Part shown: positions 33,513-45,200 of the stretch, piece by piece | Layout of the letters: every line of letters begins with the position of its first letter | Numbering within the stretch: the first letter of the stretch is position 1 | Assembly: GCA_965644295.1 (NCBI GenBank) | Contig: CBFFRP010000217.1 | Location: forward strand, 415,885 to 479,884 | DNA length: 64,000 bases | Direction: 5' to 3' | Source: Paraphysomonas bandaiensis | Taxonomy: Eukaryota; Chrysophyceae | Notes under the pieces: model-generated | Database searches by the model: none | Seen by the model: the letters and a program-made list of their open reading frames with translations, nothing else | Told to the model about the DNA's origin: nothing | Made by a program: the position numbers and the translations under genes

Positions 33513-33598
33513 GTCTAGAAGAACCAGACCTAACTTGTTCCTCATTAGCATAGATTCTTCCATCACCTGTGGTGTTTGACGATCTGGGGTATTGTGTT

Positions 33599-33812
33599 CA
33601 ATGACCTCCTTTAGGTAATAATATAAATGCATCACAGCTGCAGGTGAAGAGAGATCAGACGCGGTTCAATCATCAATTTGTTTTGCTCGTTGATCATTGG
33701 GTAGGACAGGACAATAATCAATGAGCAAAACAAATTAATGATTGGGCCGTGTCTGATCTCTCTTTACCTGGAACTGTGATGCAATTATATTATTACCTAA
33801 AGGAGGTCATTG
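33599..33812. mobile_element. Fold-back (hairpin) element
   Basis: A 214-base near-perfect palindrome. The arms begin CAATGACCTCCTTTAGGTAA and end in its complement. Each arm is about 97 bases, around a spacer containing GGGTAGGACAGGACAAT. The arms differ by a few substitutions and small gaps. It has no coding capacity. It lies 46 bases past the reading frame split by the copia element. Confidence 0.85.
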
Positions 33813-34566
33813 GGGTGGTCGCTGTAAAGTTATGTATCGAATAATTTGCTTTGCAATCTGTTAGAATTGGACACTTCACTGAAATTAACTTTGCTCTACA
33901 CGTAAACATTAACCTTGCTTTGTTGAACACAGTGCACTTTCAAGATATTATGATTATTAATCTGAACACTTCACTACATATTCATGTAAAATCTGGTAAA
34001 TCATCTGTTCTCAGCAGCATCTGATTATCATATGTTCACCAGTCACATCAGTAACTGAATTTAATTCCAATGTGACTATAATCACCCGTTACACCTATGA
34101 GTTTATTTCACCTATTGCACACTATTAACTACTATATCACATCAGGGGCATACATATTACAAATCTTCCCCTTAATAACCGTTTAATGTCGTCACCTTTT
34201 TGAGTGTTACTTGGAGTGCACTTTACTAATAGTTTTATAGGTACAACTGGAAGTGGTTGATATGTGATGTGCAGCCAAGTAGCCATGATATTGTTTATAT
34301 TATTCATTATTTCTAATATATATGTTAGATCACTAAAAATATTAAAAACCAGTGCCATAATTTTTTATTCAATATCGCGTTGTTAAAGATGTGTAAGTCA
34401 CAGGGTCAAGAACTTTCGTATATGATTGATATATCGCAGAGTATTCAAAAGTCTTTAACACGATTTCATGACACTTGGGAAAGTGAATATCAACATCATG
34501 TATACGTCAAACAAAGTTGCGGGCACTAGAAGAAATACACAATTACAGTTCCTGATGTGGTCAGCT
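33813..34566. other. Intergenic stretch, nothing recognised
   Basis: AT-rich and without a supported gene or repeat. Short open frames here have no recognisable features. Confidence 0.6.
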
Positions 34567-35418
34567 TCACATTTCTAAGTCCGCTGTGCATACTACTCTA
34601 CAGTGTGTTGCAATGCTATGACACTTCAGCGCATTTTCATGATACCCTGCACGTTGAAACATATCCACTAGTTCTTTGTTGGTAAACGATCGCGCTACAG
34701 ATAGTATTCCACCATCAAGTGCCAACTCGTTTCCAGGCCTGCTATTATCAAATACACTCAAATAGCGGTACGCGGTGTCCAAATATTTGTTTTGTGGTGC
34801 AGCCAACTGAACTAAACCAACAAGAGATTTCAGGTAATTGGTTCCAACCAAGCGTATAACTGTTGCACCGAATGCTACACCCACATAGCAAGAAAACGAA
34901 CGTTGTAAGTCATTGAATATGAACGCTTTTCGTCCTACTCTGCGGACATATTTCAAAAAATTTACAAACTCTTCATCCGGAAATATGTGATGATTGACAA
35001 AGGTAGTAGTGATAATGTCAAAGCTGTTGTCATCATGACGGATCATATCTTTAACAGGCACGTGCTCAAAATTTATATTCGACGGCATTTTATCAGTCGA
35101 ATACTTCGATTTGAGGTTCATTCTAGCCGTCTGGACACTCAACTCATGAGCATCGAATCCAGTAACTACTGCATTAGGATATTTTTCTGCTAACATAATA
35201 GAAAAATCCCCCCTACCGAATCCGATCTCCACAATGCTGCGTATGTCGCCCTGCAGAGCCTCCAACTCAGAGAGGGTCGCATTATATCCAGCTGGATCAA
35301 TAGCGTTTAGTTGTGAGAGTATGAGCATCATGTCATGGAACTCAGACATGTTGTATCGTCCCTCATAAGGGGACATGTCTTGTCTCTCTAGTTGATATGA
35401 GCGCTGCTGTATGTTCAT
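34567..35418 (-). CDS. Class I SAM-dependent methyltransferase, bacterial-like
   Basis: An intronless frame. I place the start at MNIQQRSYQLERQDM (35416-35418), giving 283 residues. The frame stays open to 35574, but those extra residues are translated microsatellite. Motif I is VEIGFGRGDFSIMLAEKYP, followed by VTGFDAH as the acidic SAM-ribose contact. Next come FDIITTTFVNHHI and a segment FIFNDLQRSF ... SVARSFTNKELVDMFQRAGY. The NDLxR and SVxRxFTxxEL pattern is one I associate with small bacterial methyltransferases, often near polyketide or lipid genes. The substrate is unknown. The lack of introns in an intron-rich neighbourhood, plus this similarity, hints at transfer from bacteria. Confidence 0.75.
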   Translation of the reverse strand: MNIQQRSYQLERQDMSPYEGRYNMSEFHDMMLILSQLNAIDPAGYNATLSELEALQGDIRSIVEIGFGRGDFSIMLAEKYPNAVVTGFDAHELSVQTARMNLKSKYSTDKMPSNINFEHVPVKDMIRHDDNSFDIITTTFVNHHIFPDEEFVNFLKYVRRVGRKAFIFNDLQRSFSCYVGVAFGATVIRLVGTNYLKSLVGLVQLAAPQNKYLDTAYRYLSVFDNSRPGNELALDGGILSVARSFTNKELVDMFQRAGYHENALKCHSIATHCRVVCTADLEM

Positions 35419-35557
35419 ATATAGATGACTGATATACAGACACAGAGACAGGGGGAGGAGGGTGTGAAGGAGAGGGATCATCTGGGAAGGGAATGGAAGG
35501 AGGTAGATATGAGGGAGGTGTGTATATGTGTGTCGAGGTGTGTATGGAGGATGCTGA

Positions 35558-35780
35558 AGGTGCGATTGATACACAGGCTCCTGTGTATGTATGTATGTAT
35601 ATGTATGTGCATACAGCAGTATATGTATGTGTGTATATGTATGTATATGTACAGTACATACAGCAGTATATGTATGTGTGTATGGAGTTTATGTAGAGTA
35701 GATATGCACAGCTATGCATAGTGTACTGCTGTACATAAGTGTATATATGGACATGGGTGTGTATGTATGTCACACTGCAA
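35558..35780. repeat. ATGT-rich microsatellite with TACAGCAGT sites
   Basis: Tracts of (ATGT)n upstream of the methyltransferase. They contain TACAGCAGT at 35612-35620 and 35659-35667 and its complement at 35725-35733. Confidence 0.75.
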
Positions 35781-35850
35781 TCTCAGAATATTCCTTGTAG
35801 TACTCTGTATACTCTGTAGTCTGTAACTGTATCTCATATAGATGACCTCA

Positions 35851-36190
35851 CAGCTATGGCAGCATGAGATCAATGGAAGCAGCATGAGATCGATGGAAGC
35901 AGCATGAGATCAATGAGATCGATGGAAGCAGCATGAGATCAATGAGATCAATGGAAGCAGCATGAGATCAATGAGATCGATGGAAGCAGCATGAGATCAA
36001 TGAGATCGATGGAAGCAGCATGAGATCAATGAGATCAATGGAAGCAGCATGAGATCAATGAGATCAATGGAAGCAGCATGAGATCAATGAGATCAATGGA
36101 AGCAGCATGAGATCAATGAGATCGATGGAAGCAGCATGAGATCAATGAGATCGATGGAAGCAGCATGAGATCAATGGAAGCAGCATGAGC
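35851..36190. repeat. 28-bp minisatellite
   Basis: About a dozen copies of AGCATGAGATCAATGAGATC plus the joiner RATGGA. Units with ATCGATGG and ATCAATGG alternate, and a few are shortened. It lies between the methyltransferase 5' region and a small reading frame at 36195. Confidence 0.92.
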
Positions 36191-36194
36191 ACTA

Positions 36195-36434
36195 ATGTAC
36201 ACCTCCAGAGAAGATGAGAGGAAGTTTCTGGATGCATGTATTGCCTTTCAGTTTAGTCAACAGTATACTGATGAAGTGAGGAAATGCAAAGGACACAGAG
36301 GGCATCAGTTAGTGCAGTGGGATCAGGAGCAGAGGCACTATAGAGGTATGTATGATTCATATGTATCTGCATATGCTGTATCTTTAACTTCATGTTGGCG
36401 ATATTTAGCAATTGAACGACAGTCTAGTGACTAA
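36195..36434 (+). CDS. Possible small hypothetical protein
   Basis: A 79-residue frame (MYTSREDERKFLDACIAFQF...) beginning just after the minisatellite. The first 50 residues are charged and look protein-like. A potential donor GTATGT after HYRG (about 36344) suggests the rest may be intron. No family recognised; it may be chance. Confidence 0.25.
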   Translation: MYTSREDERKFLDACIAFQFSQQYTDEVRKCKGHRGHQLVQWDQEQRHYRGMYDSYVSAYAVSLTSCWRYLAIERQSSD

Positions 36435-37162
36435 CGCGAAGTCGGATCAAGATAGCTTTTTAGTTCTCTATATATACAGGCGTACTGTCATTTCTGTTAT
36501 TGTCTTTCACTTTTGTTTAAATTCACGTATATGATGCTGGTTTGTCATACACACATATTTATTCATATAGTTATTGTATCAAAAGTTGTGAATATTTCTG
36601 CAGAAGAGTAGTGTCATATCATTATGTTTTGTTTGTGCTGTAGATGAAGTTGTAATTCGTTTTTTTTCATATAAATGTGCTATATTAAAAGTTGAGTCTA
36701 ATTGACTATTCGATGTATACGGTAAAAGTCATGACTTTTTGTATTTCAAATAAATTAGAATATGCAACACCCATGTAATTCATAATAGCATTTCTCACTA
36801 ACATTAAATCAACCTAGGCCATCTAGCTAGCTAAAAAGCTGAATTTAAAAAGAATTCAATAGACAGTTGCCTATTTTAGTTGAGCATTGTTATTTGTGCG
36901 CAATTAAAAGCCGTGCTTCTAAGGTATTAGAATTCTGACGGTTTCTTGAAGAATACAACAGTGGTTAACAGTATTACATGAACCAATGACATGATAGGAA
37001 GTATTGTTGTGAAACTGAAGTAATTTGACTGTGTCGAAGATTTGAAAATATTGAGTGGTAGCTGAGAGAATATAATTATAGCGAATATCAGAATGTTTTG
37101 AAATCAGCAGATGTCAGGTATATATCAACATTCTGCTTGCTCACTGCGCATGCTTTGAGCGA

Positions 37163-37320
37163 TAGAGCGAAAGTGTTTGCACCTTGGTACTTGCGGTGAC
37201 ACACAAGCAGCTTTCGTAGCGCTAAATAGTAGGATATCAGAGTAAGCACTAGTTAGTTATATAATTGCAATGCTAAAATAGTTCTGACCCTAAAGCACCT
37301 ATTGCTAATAATCAGACATT
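37163..37320. repeat. Family A half element
   Basis: Left-half copy starting GAAAGTGTTTGCACCTTGGT and running through CACAAGCAGCTTTCGTAGCG to the CCTATTGCTAATAATCAGAC segment. Confidence 0.65.
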
Positions 37321-37740
37321 CTCTACTCTTCTATTACCCCGACTTAATTATAATTTTAATATTGATTACCGTGTGGGTTCAAGTTCAGTTCCATAGTTAT
37401 TTCCAAATCCAAAAAAGTCAAATATTGATATGGTTGGAAACCGATGGTTGTTCAAGTTCGAAGTGAGTACCCCCATAACTCCTTTGTAGCAATATTTGAT
37501 AACATCAAAAATATGGATAATCTGACGGGAAGGTGAAGAAGAAGTGGTTACTTCGGTGGCTGAGTATTTTCTTTCCAATTGTGAAGAGGGGATGTATCTA
37601 GGCTCCGCTTACACACAGAAAGGGAGAAGGGCAGCAAAGGGGCAGTAGTATATATATATAGAAGATGTTAAATGCTTAATAACCGATAGTGATCAATGTT
37701 CGAGTAACCAAGACCACCGCACCGCTTCGAAAATAGTGTT

Positions 37741-38258
37741 ATCACCCTCAACAAAGTCGGACTCGCACCTTCTGGTGGTGTTCTGGGGGATAAGTACCGG
37801 AGAGATTCTCTATGGGAAACTAACGTGAGCCGCAAACATAGTCAGCAAATATTTTTCTGCCCACTCATAGCCGAATGCTTGTGTGGTACAAGGGACACCA
37901 ATAAGTGTCACTTGTTTAGACGTCTTTGGGCCCTGAAGAATAAACAGGCATCCGGGAATGGGACCACCTCAAGGGCATCCGGGTCAGGGTCCACCTGAAG
38001 AGTAACCGGGGTATTGGGCTGCTTGCTGAAGTCAAGCATCCGCGATGTTCACCTTAAGAACTCAGAGCCGAAGTGGCCGCACCTTGGTGCCTGCGGCGAC
38101 GCACAAGCAGCTTCCGTAGCGCTAAATAGTAGGATAAAACAAGTGTGTACTGATTAGTTACAGGTAAAGGTCTAACTAGTTTGTTTATCATTCATTTAGC
38201 TACTAAGTTGGTGCACGTTTATAACGCCTATTGCTAATAATAAGACTTTCAATATAGT
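37741..38258 (-). repeat. Family B module followed by family A half element
   Basis: 37741-38063 is family B in minus orientation, starting ACCCTCAACAAAGTCGGACT and ending GATGTTCACCTTAA. 38068-38258 is a family A left half (GAAGTGGCCGCACCTTGGTG). Read on the minus strand, this is the same A-then-B order as at 15863-16392. Confidence 0.7.
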
Positions 38259-39284
38259 GTTGATACATGTGTGTTTCCTTTCCAATCACTTTTTCCAAGT
38301 CGTCTTTATAATTCCTTTGAACTGCTTCAGGTGCATTTGTCAGCTGGTATTTATATTTTTCCTCATTAACCATACTTTCATTTACTTGACTCAGCATACG
38401 ACTCGAAACGGATCATATTTTGGTTGTAGTTCTACCGTCCGCTACCATATCAGATTTTGATATTGAGCGCTTAGGAATAAGTAACTGAAACTTAACACCC
38501 ACTCTCAAGTAAAGAAAAGCGTGAGAGGCAGTCTCATAACTCATTATCATGGACTATATTTGTTGTCGTCACTACTACCAATATATATTTTATGATCCTC
38601 GATAAACACGATATTTATATACAATCAATATATTTCAGCCTGTCTAACTTAATTCATATCATTAAATTAGTATAATACTCTCTTGACTGATGTATGCTAC
38701 ATTCAGCAGTTATAATTCAAAAGCAAATTAAAGCTTTTAACTGCTTTACAGCAATTACAGAAGAACATGAAAATATAAACAGCATTCGGTGGCCCGATTA
38801 TTGGCTGAGTTTTTCAAGAATGTTCTAAATATGAACTGTCCAACACGTTGTTGTTGCATCTGGACAGTACCTTGTGATACGATTGTCTGTACTCCGGCCG
38901 GCTACTATTATATATGCTGAGATGGAGACGGGTCTACAATATCTGCAAACCACACACTCATCTGTATTGATTCATTACAACTATGCTACAGTGACAAGCT
39001 GTAGTGATGCACGACTCATACAATATACGCTTGATACTATTTAAAAAATCTCTTTCAGGGTTGAGAATTAATTAACAAAATCTAAAGTATGTGAACCTAA
39101 AAAAATGACAAGCAAGTTGACCATACCATCTACTGGCGCAACAAGCCCATTCAATCGTCGGTAATAATCAGGAGAGATAAGGAAACTATTTGCAAACAAT
39201 CATTCGAGCGATACTTCTATATACCTATCACATCATCACGGATGTGAGAGATAAGTCAATACATTGTTTACACATTGATATATT

Positions 39285-42200
39285 TTAGAGCCACGGCATC
39301 CAGCCTACAAAAAACAATCAATCGGCGCGGGTAAGATCAAATGGGTACCTATGAACATCTGCGCGAGGTTGGCTTCTGCAGTGGCCTCCTCTATTAATCG
39401 GTTCACCTGTCCACTGATAGATAGTGCCAGCATATCCTCTTGCTGCCCGCTAACCCCACATCCAAGCCCAAAGCATGGGAGAGGCTCTTTGCGACTTTGA
39501 TACGCGGCAACTATTCTCGCTGCGTTCGGATGTCTGATATTATACATGCCATCAAGCCGCTCCTTGATAGTCCGAAGCACCATCGCAGCATTCTCGTTTT
39601 CGCTGTCCTCGAACTGGCGGCTTGATTTCTTACTCCTTGATGCCCCAGCACGACTGGTGGTCGTGGAGGACGTGTCTTCTCCCCGTTGTGCATGCCCTCC
39701 TCGCCCCCAGGCAACAGTGGGGTCCCGGATGAATGGTTCCAGTACGCTCATCAGTGTGTCTTTATTCGTGCGCAAAAGACACAGAGAAACCTGAAATTCA
39801 TGACGTGTGTGGTAACACAAAAAATAATAGGCATACCTCCATAGACCTTCTGAAAGAACCCTCCACTCCAGTGAGACCAAAAGCGTCAACCATGTTAGGC
39901 GTTAATCGGAAAGGCACTATCTCTGGACGGGCAAGGCTTAATCCTTTGTCAAATATACAGTCAAAGTCCACATGGACACACTCCGCACTGACAGTATCAA
40001 GCATTATGTTTTCCCCATGTCGATCACCAAGACCTAAAACATGTCCCACTGCAGACCACACTGCACAAGACCTAGTGAAACAAACCCTAGCATCTAGCCA
40101 ATGCGTCGGATCTGAGAACGAACGTATAAACCACTGATGCAGACATGGGCGGTTCCTGATATTAAAGCTTTAATATATGCAGGCAGCAAGATAATACTAA
40201 CTAACTTCTTGAGTGCGACCTCATAGTAGCTCTTCACTAAGGCATCAATATTATCTGCATACTTGCGTTGCATTTCATCTATGCTACTTTTGATGTCTCT
40301 AACGTTAGGAGTAGGAAATCTGGTAGGGTCCGACGCACTGATTTCGTGAATTATATTGCGAAAACCTATTCAAATAAAACCAATCTTATTTCATGTCAAG
40401 TGAATGAACAGTGTCAATTACCAGTTGTGTTCGGAACCCACTCCAAAATACCACATTCCTCGTTTAGACAAACCACGGCATATGTCCTCAGTCTCAACTT
40501 CCTCTTTCGGCTCTCTGGGTCATCTTCCATTAATCTAAGCACACTGCTGAGTGTCCAAGCCTTTCGACACACATATATGTACCTGTTTACAACAGCATTG
40601 AACTCCATCATCCTAGCATCCTTCCTCAAATCACCATTCCTTTCCTGAGTAATCAGTTAATCTTCACATAATCTACTTCACACGATAATTGCCTGCTTTA
40701 AAAGAAAACGAATCGTCTTGCCGCATGTCGTCTCAAGCTTAATGCGTTTCGGCTTGGCCTTAGTCGGCATGACATCAACAATGTCATGAAAGTGGTGAAT
40801 ATATATCTAAATAAAACGAATAAGGTTGCTCGAACCAAAGAACATTGAAGCACCTGATTTGTGGGGAAATACGTCATATCTTCATGTGCCGACGCCGCAG
40901 AAGAGTCGCCAGGTTCCACCAGCAGATCTCCAATATCGGCACCTCCTGTCCCGCGGTTGATCGGTGGGTAACATATCGTCAAACCGGCCTGAGAGGGCAC
41001 CAAGAAGTTTGTAACTGTCACACCCCCCCCAATAGACACTCTGATTTGCCGGCTTCCGGTTTGTTTTTTCGCCACTTCAATTAGGTTATGAAATAAGCTA
41101 CTTGCTTCCATGATCATAGTCTCACTTTTGCGGTTACCAGACTTCAGCAAGTCATTGCCGACAGAGCGCAATATTTTCCCCGCGGATTCGCGTTTTTCCG
41201 CATTCAGGGAATGGCAGAGCGAGGACAGGTACCATATCCCTTGCTCAGGGAAGGCAACAAGCACTCGTACGAGTATATTCTGAATAATTCCAACTGTATC
41301 GACATTATTGTGTCCAATGCGGGAGACTATTTGTGGGAGACATACGAACCATGTATGTGGTGGAATCGTCTGCACAGTGCTTGCCATACGCTTCGTAATA
41401 TGACGAATTACTTTATCTACGTAGCTGCAATACACATAAACACAACTACCAAGTGTGTTTACAACTGACCTGCTTCTTGCACCAGTAGCACAGGGTTTGC
41501 ATGACGTAACATTGAACCATATTGTAAGCATTCGAGGAAGGGCCTGCATCAAATGTTCATGACCGAACATAACACTTTTCATGTACATCTCTAAGGCATG
41601 TACACAGTTTGAGAGATACACATCATCCATTGCAGCATCACTCGTTTCCCGAGGGGTGCCAGGAGAGACAGTACCCCCCAGCTCTTCTCTTCGTGCCTCC
41701 ATAATTACGTTATAATATTGTGCCATTTCGAACACGGCAAGTTCCCATTGATTGTGCAAATCAAGCGCGAGCTTATAACGATCAATGATCGCCCGTCCAT
41801 GGCGCAGATGGCTTGTGGCCATCCACTTGGCTGTCAACAGCAATCGGTGTGCAAAACTATGCTTTTGGTCTTCCGTCATGCTATCCAACACTGTGACCGA
41901 TGGGTCGTTCGACACGCTGCTCTGGCCGCTGCCTTTGTCTTTCATATTCGTAGATTTTATCAGCTGGCGCATTAACAGTACATCCAGTTCCACAGGCTCA
42001 AGTAGCATGAGTGCTCTGTTCGGGTTTCCTGAGTCCTTTACAAGAATACTCTCCTAATCACAAAAATAATGGTTTGACCTACTACCTACGACATAGAATA
42101 CCTGTATTAAAGCCGTTTCATCCCCCAGACCAAACCGTACAGCATTCTTAAGAGCCACACGCGCAGTATCGTAGCGCTCTATCTTGCGCATCATCTCACT

Positions 42201-45200
42201 AAAATGTTATGTATCAAGGGGTATGTAATGAAAGCAATTGAAAATATTTTCACCTGACACAGAGCCAATTCTCTGCAACTTGTTCATACATACCACAAAG
42301 CTGCAGAATACCCCGTCTCAGTGCGAGGACAGGTGCTCTGTGCCTGACAGATGGCGAAAGCATAGCCAACCGTTCCTCCCAACACCAACTGCGTAGTACT
42401 AGGAAGCGTTTCTTGTAGAGGTCTTTCGCGGTCTTGATAGCACTGGTCGAGGCATTGCTGGTGACTGAAGGAACACCAATTGGGCTCGGCGTATGGTGCG
42501 AATTCCGATTACAAGCTGGAGTGGATGCTGGTCCTTGAGAAATTTCAAACTGAGAGGGAACAACCTCTATAGCCATAGAGGGAGAATGTAGGACCTCAAA
42601 GCTACATTCGGCCTCGCGTAAGATATGTAACCGCACCAGATACGGATATGCTCTGTTGTATGACTCCATACATGCAGTAGACAAGCCTGACATCGTCTGG
42701 TATAGAGCATAACTGAAGTTAGCATCACAGTCAAGATCTTCTGACTATCACCTACCTCTATTCTAGCATCTTCAAGAGCAAGACTGAAATTTTTAACATC
42801 ACCACGGTTGAGACACGACATCAAATACCCCACGGAGACCTGAACAAATGATCAAAACAAATTCAACACTTCTGTTTGTACCTCAAATCTGTCATCTTGA
42901 TGAATTCCAATTGGCTCCGTCTCACACTCGCGTCTCCGATCACCATCCATATTCCCTTCGGTTGAAGCCCTAGCGAGCAAGTCCTCACATCCCCCAAGAA
43001 TAACATCCAAGGTGTCCCACTGCTGAAGCTGCCAAGATGCTGAAATTGCCGAAGGTAGAAGAGCCGGAGCTATGTCTGGGATCCGTCGCGTTATGCCCGA
43101 AGCTTGGTCCAGGATAGACTCCAACTGTCCCATTTCAAACAAGCATCGCATTCTACCTCTTTCGATGAATGCTAGCGAAGCCATAAGGGGCTGGTTTTGA
43201 CACATGAGAGCGCCTAAACCTCCTGTATACAGATTATTAATCAATATCGTATTCGATTATCATGACACACCCGACTGGGCATTACGATGTTGCATGTTCA
43301 ACGAATCGTATTCATTAAGAGCCTCAATCCACTGGTCCGTGTGCTCCATTTCCAGAAGACGGTTGTAGGAAGATGACGGATGACCATACACCTGTCGCAA
43401 TTTTTCCACTCCCTGTATACAATTGTGAGCGGCATAGAAGCTCATTTATAGATTAGTTCACCTGCAGCGAATCCGCATCATCTATACGAGCAAAGATTTC
43501 CATCATATAGTCCACCAAAGATACGGATAGGCGTGGTAGCGATCCATTCGCACAATCATTTCTCTTTATCGTAGGTAACATAGAGTTTCGCGTGAATATT
43601 ACTGACTGGGAATCTTCCGTGTCACCCTGGGGTATTGCAGGGATATCTGCAGAACATGCTTTGAAATGCTCCTCCCGGGACAAAATCTCAAAATATCTAC
43701 ACACACATACTCACAAAGTTCAGGGCAACTACGACTCGAAGCACACCTGAGACCTCTAGCATGAGCCCCAATCCTAACAGCTGCCCTTCCAAGAAGGTCT
43801 TTGGGTACTTCTGCCAACATCTCATCTATACACTGCCCGGCCCCCAACCACTCCACACTATTTCCGCAGCTACTCCCACTACCCACCGGTCCCTCGGTTC
43901 TCCAAGCCGCAAGAGTGTCAAGGAGACTAAACACAGCCTGGACTGCCATATGACTGCTGGCATCATGTGCTCGTTTGAACCCAGCCACTGCTGCCTGCTG
44001 AAGAATGTTTCCAACATCCCCACTGGAGGCAGAGGTATTAATACAGCTGTTCAACACAGTGCAAATTTCAAGCACCAATTCATCTCGAATGGCCTGGCGG
44101 TCTTTGATCACATCTTCAGAGCTTGTCTTCTTAGCGCTGTTCCGAGTATTTACCTCCTCTTGACTGTCCCCAGCAGACCGTAGTGGAGGATTCACAAGGA
44201 CATCCAGGATCAAATACGGAAGCAAGAACTGACTCATGTCCACTCTTGTCCGCACGGCCCCACGACATGCTGAAAATACAGCAGCAAAAGTGCCCCGGGA
44301 TTTGAAAAGAAGATATCGACACCATAGACCCAGCCATCGACCAATTGTCATTTTCGGTTTATATATTGGACAAACAAGCTTTGCCGCCTCTTCTTTAAAC
44401 GTATAGTTTGTGCTCCAGTAAGGCAATACATAATCTAAGATCTCTTTCGAAAGAAGCTCATTTCGAAGAGAATCAGGCATAGGGAGATCGGTAGGCACAG
44501 ATAGTGTCGTCCGCAGAGGTGAAGTCTCAGAGTAACTTGCCATTATTCGCAGAATTTGCTGCATATATGTCTGTCACTTCAGACTCTGGGACGTCATGAA
44601 CTTACCTGGATAGCATAACATACTCTGTCCTGCCCATACACATTCGCAGCAGTCATTTTCAGTCCTGGAACAAGCTGTTTTTCTAGAAGCATCATACTGA
44701 ATGAGTATGCGTCAAGTCTCCAAGGGGGTGGATGAGTCAGCTCAGAAATGTTGTCGCTGATGGGAGCAGAGTATGCGCCTCCCATAGTTGGAGAGTTCAG
44801 AACGAATGCTACTTTAGCGGGGTCAAGTGCACCTAACTCTCCCAAGCACTGAGCAATGGCGACTCTAACCTTACTCTCAGACTCCCTTGCACAAAGTTGA
44901 AGCACACACATCATTGTCCGTGAGAGGAGGGACGCTGTGACACCGGTAGATATCTCTGACAATAGCTGATGGCGATGGCGGGAACATAATGCGGTGAGCC
45001 CTTCCAGAGCCATCACACGCAACTGCAGCACACAAATAGTCATACAAAAGTGTCGTTACAATATGAATTACTACCTGAGCCGACTCCAGACGAAGCATAT
45101 CGCATAATTGACTCAGAGAGGTTTCAAATGTCATTTGTCTGAGTTTCAACTTGTGCATATTGCGTGCCCGTGCAAGGCCATCCACACCAGATGGACGTAA

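Larger units (their letters stand above)
27607..33553 (+). pseudogene. Small reading frame split by the copia insertion
   Basis: A frame starting MDEDMNVGAQYPSKLET at 27607 runs to 27756. With one target-duplication copy removed, it resumes in phase at 33518 and ends at 33553 (EEPDLTCSSLA, stop TAG). Without the transposon it would be a 61-codon frame. I do not recognise the product. It could be a small gene or an exon of one. It could also be chance, given its length. The frame continuity across the insertion is directly visible. Confidence 0.4.
36435..39284. other. Repeat-rich gene-poor stretch
   Basis: No conserved gene seen. The stretch has a family C fragment (about 36950-37080), a family A left half (37163-37320), a family B module in minus orientation (37741-38063) and a family A left half (38068-38258). 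The remainder, 38260-39284, is AT-rich with nothing recognised. Confidence 0.65.

Noticed and set aside
35419-35574. An upstream extension of the methyltransferase frame
   Set aside because: The added residues are His/Pro/Leu-rich translations of microsatellite DNA. The conserved part begins near RSYQLERQD.
35851-36190. Regular repeats that could be mistaken for a CRISPR array
   Set aside because: The units are contiguous, with no unique spacers, and the genome is eukaryotic.
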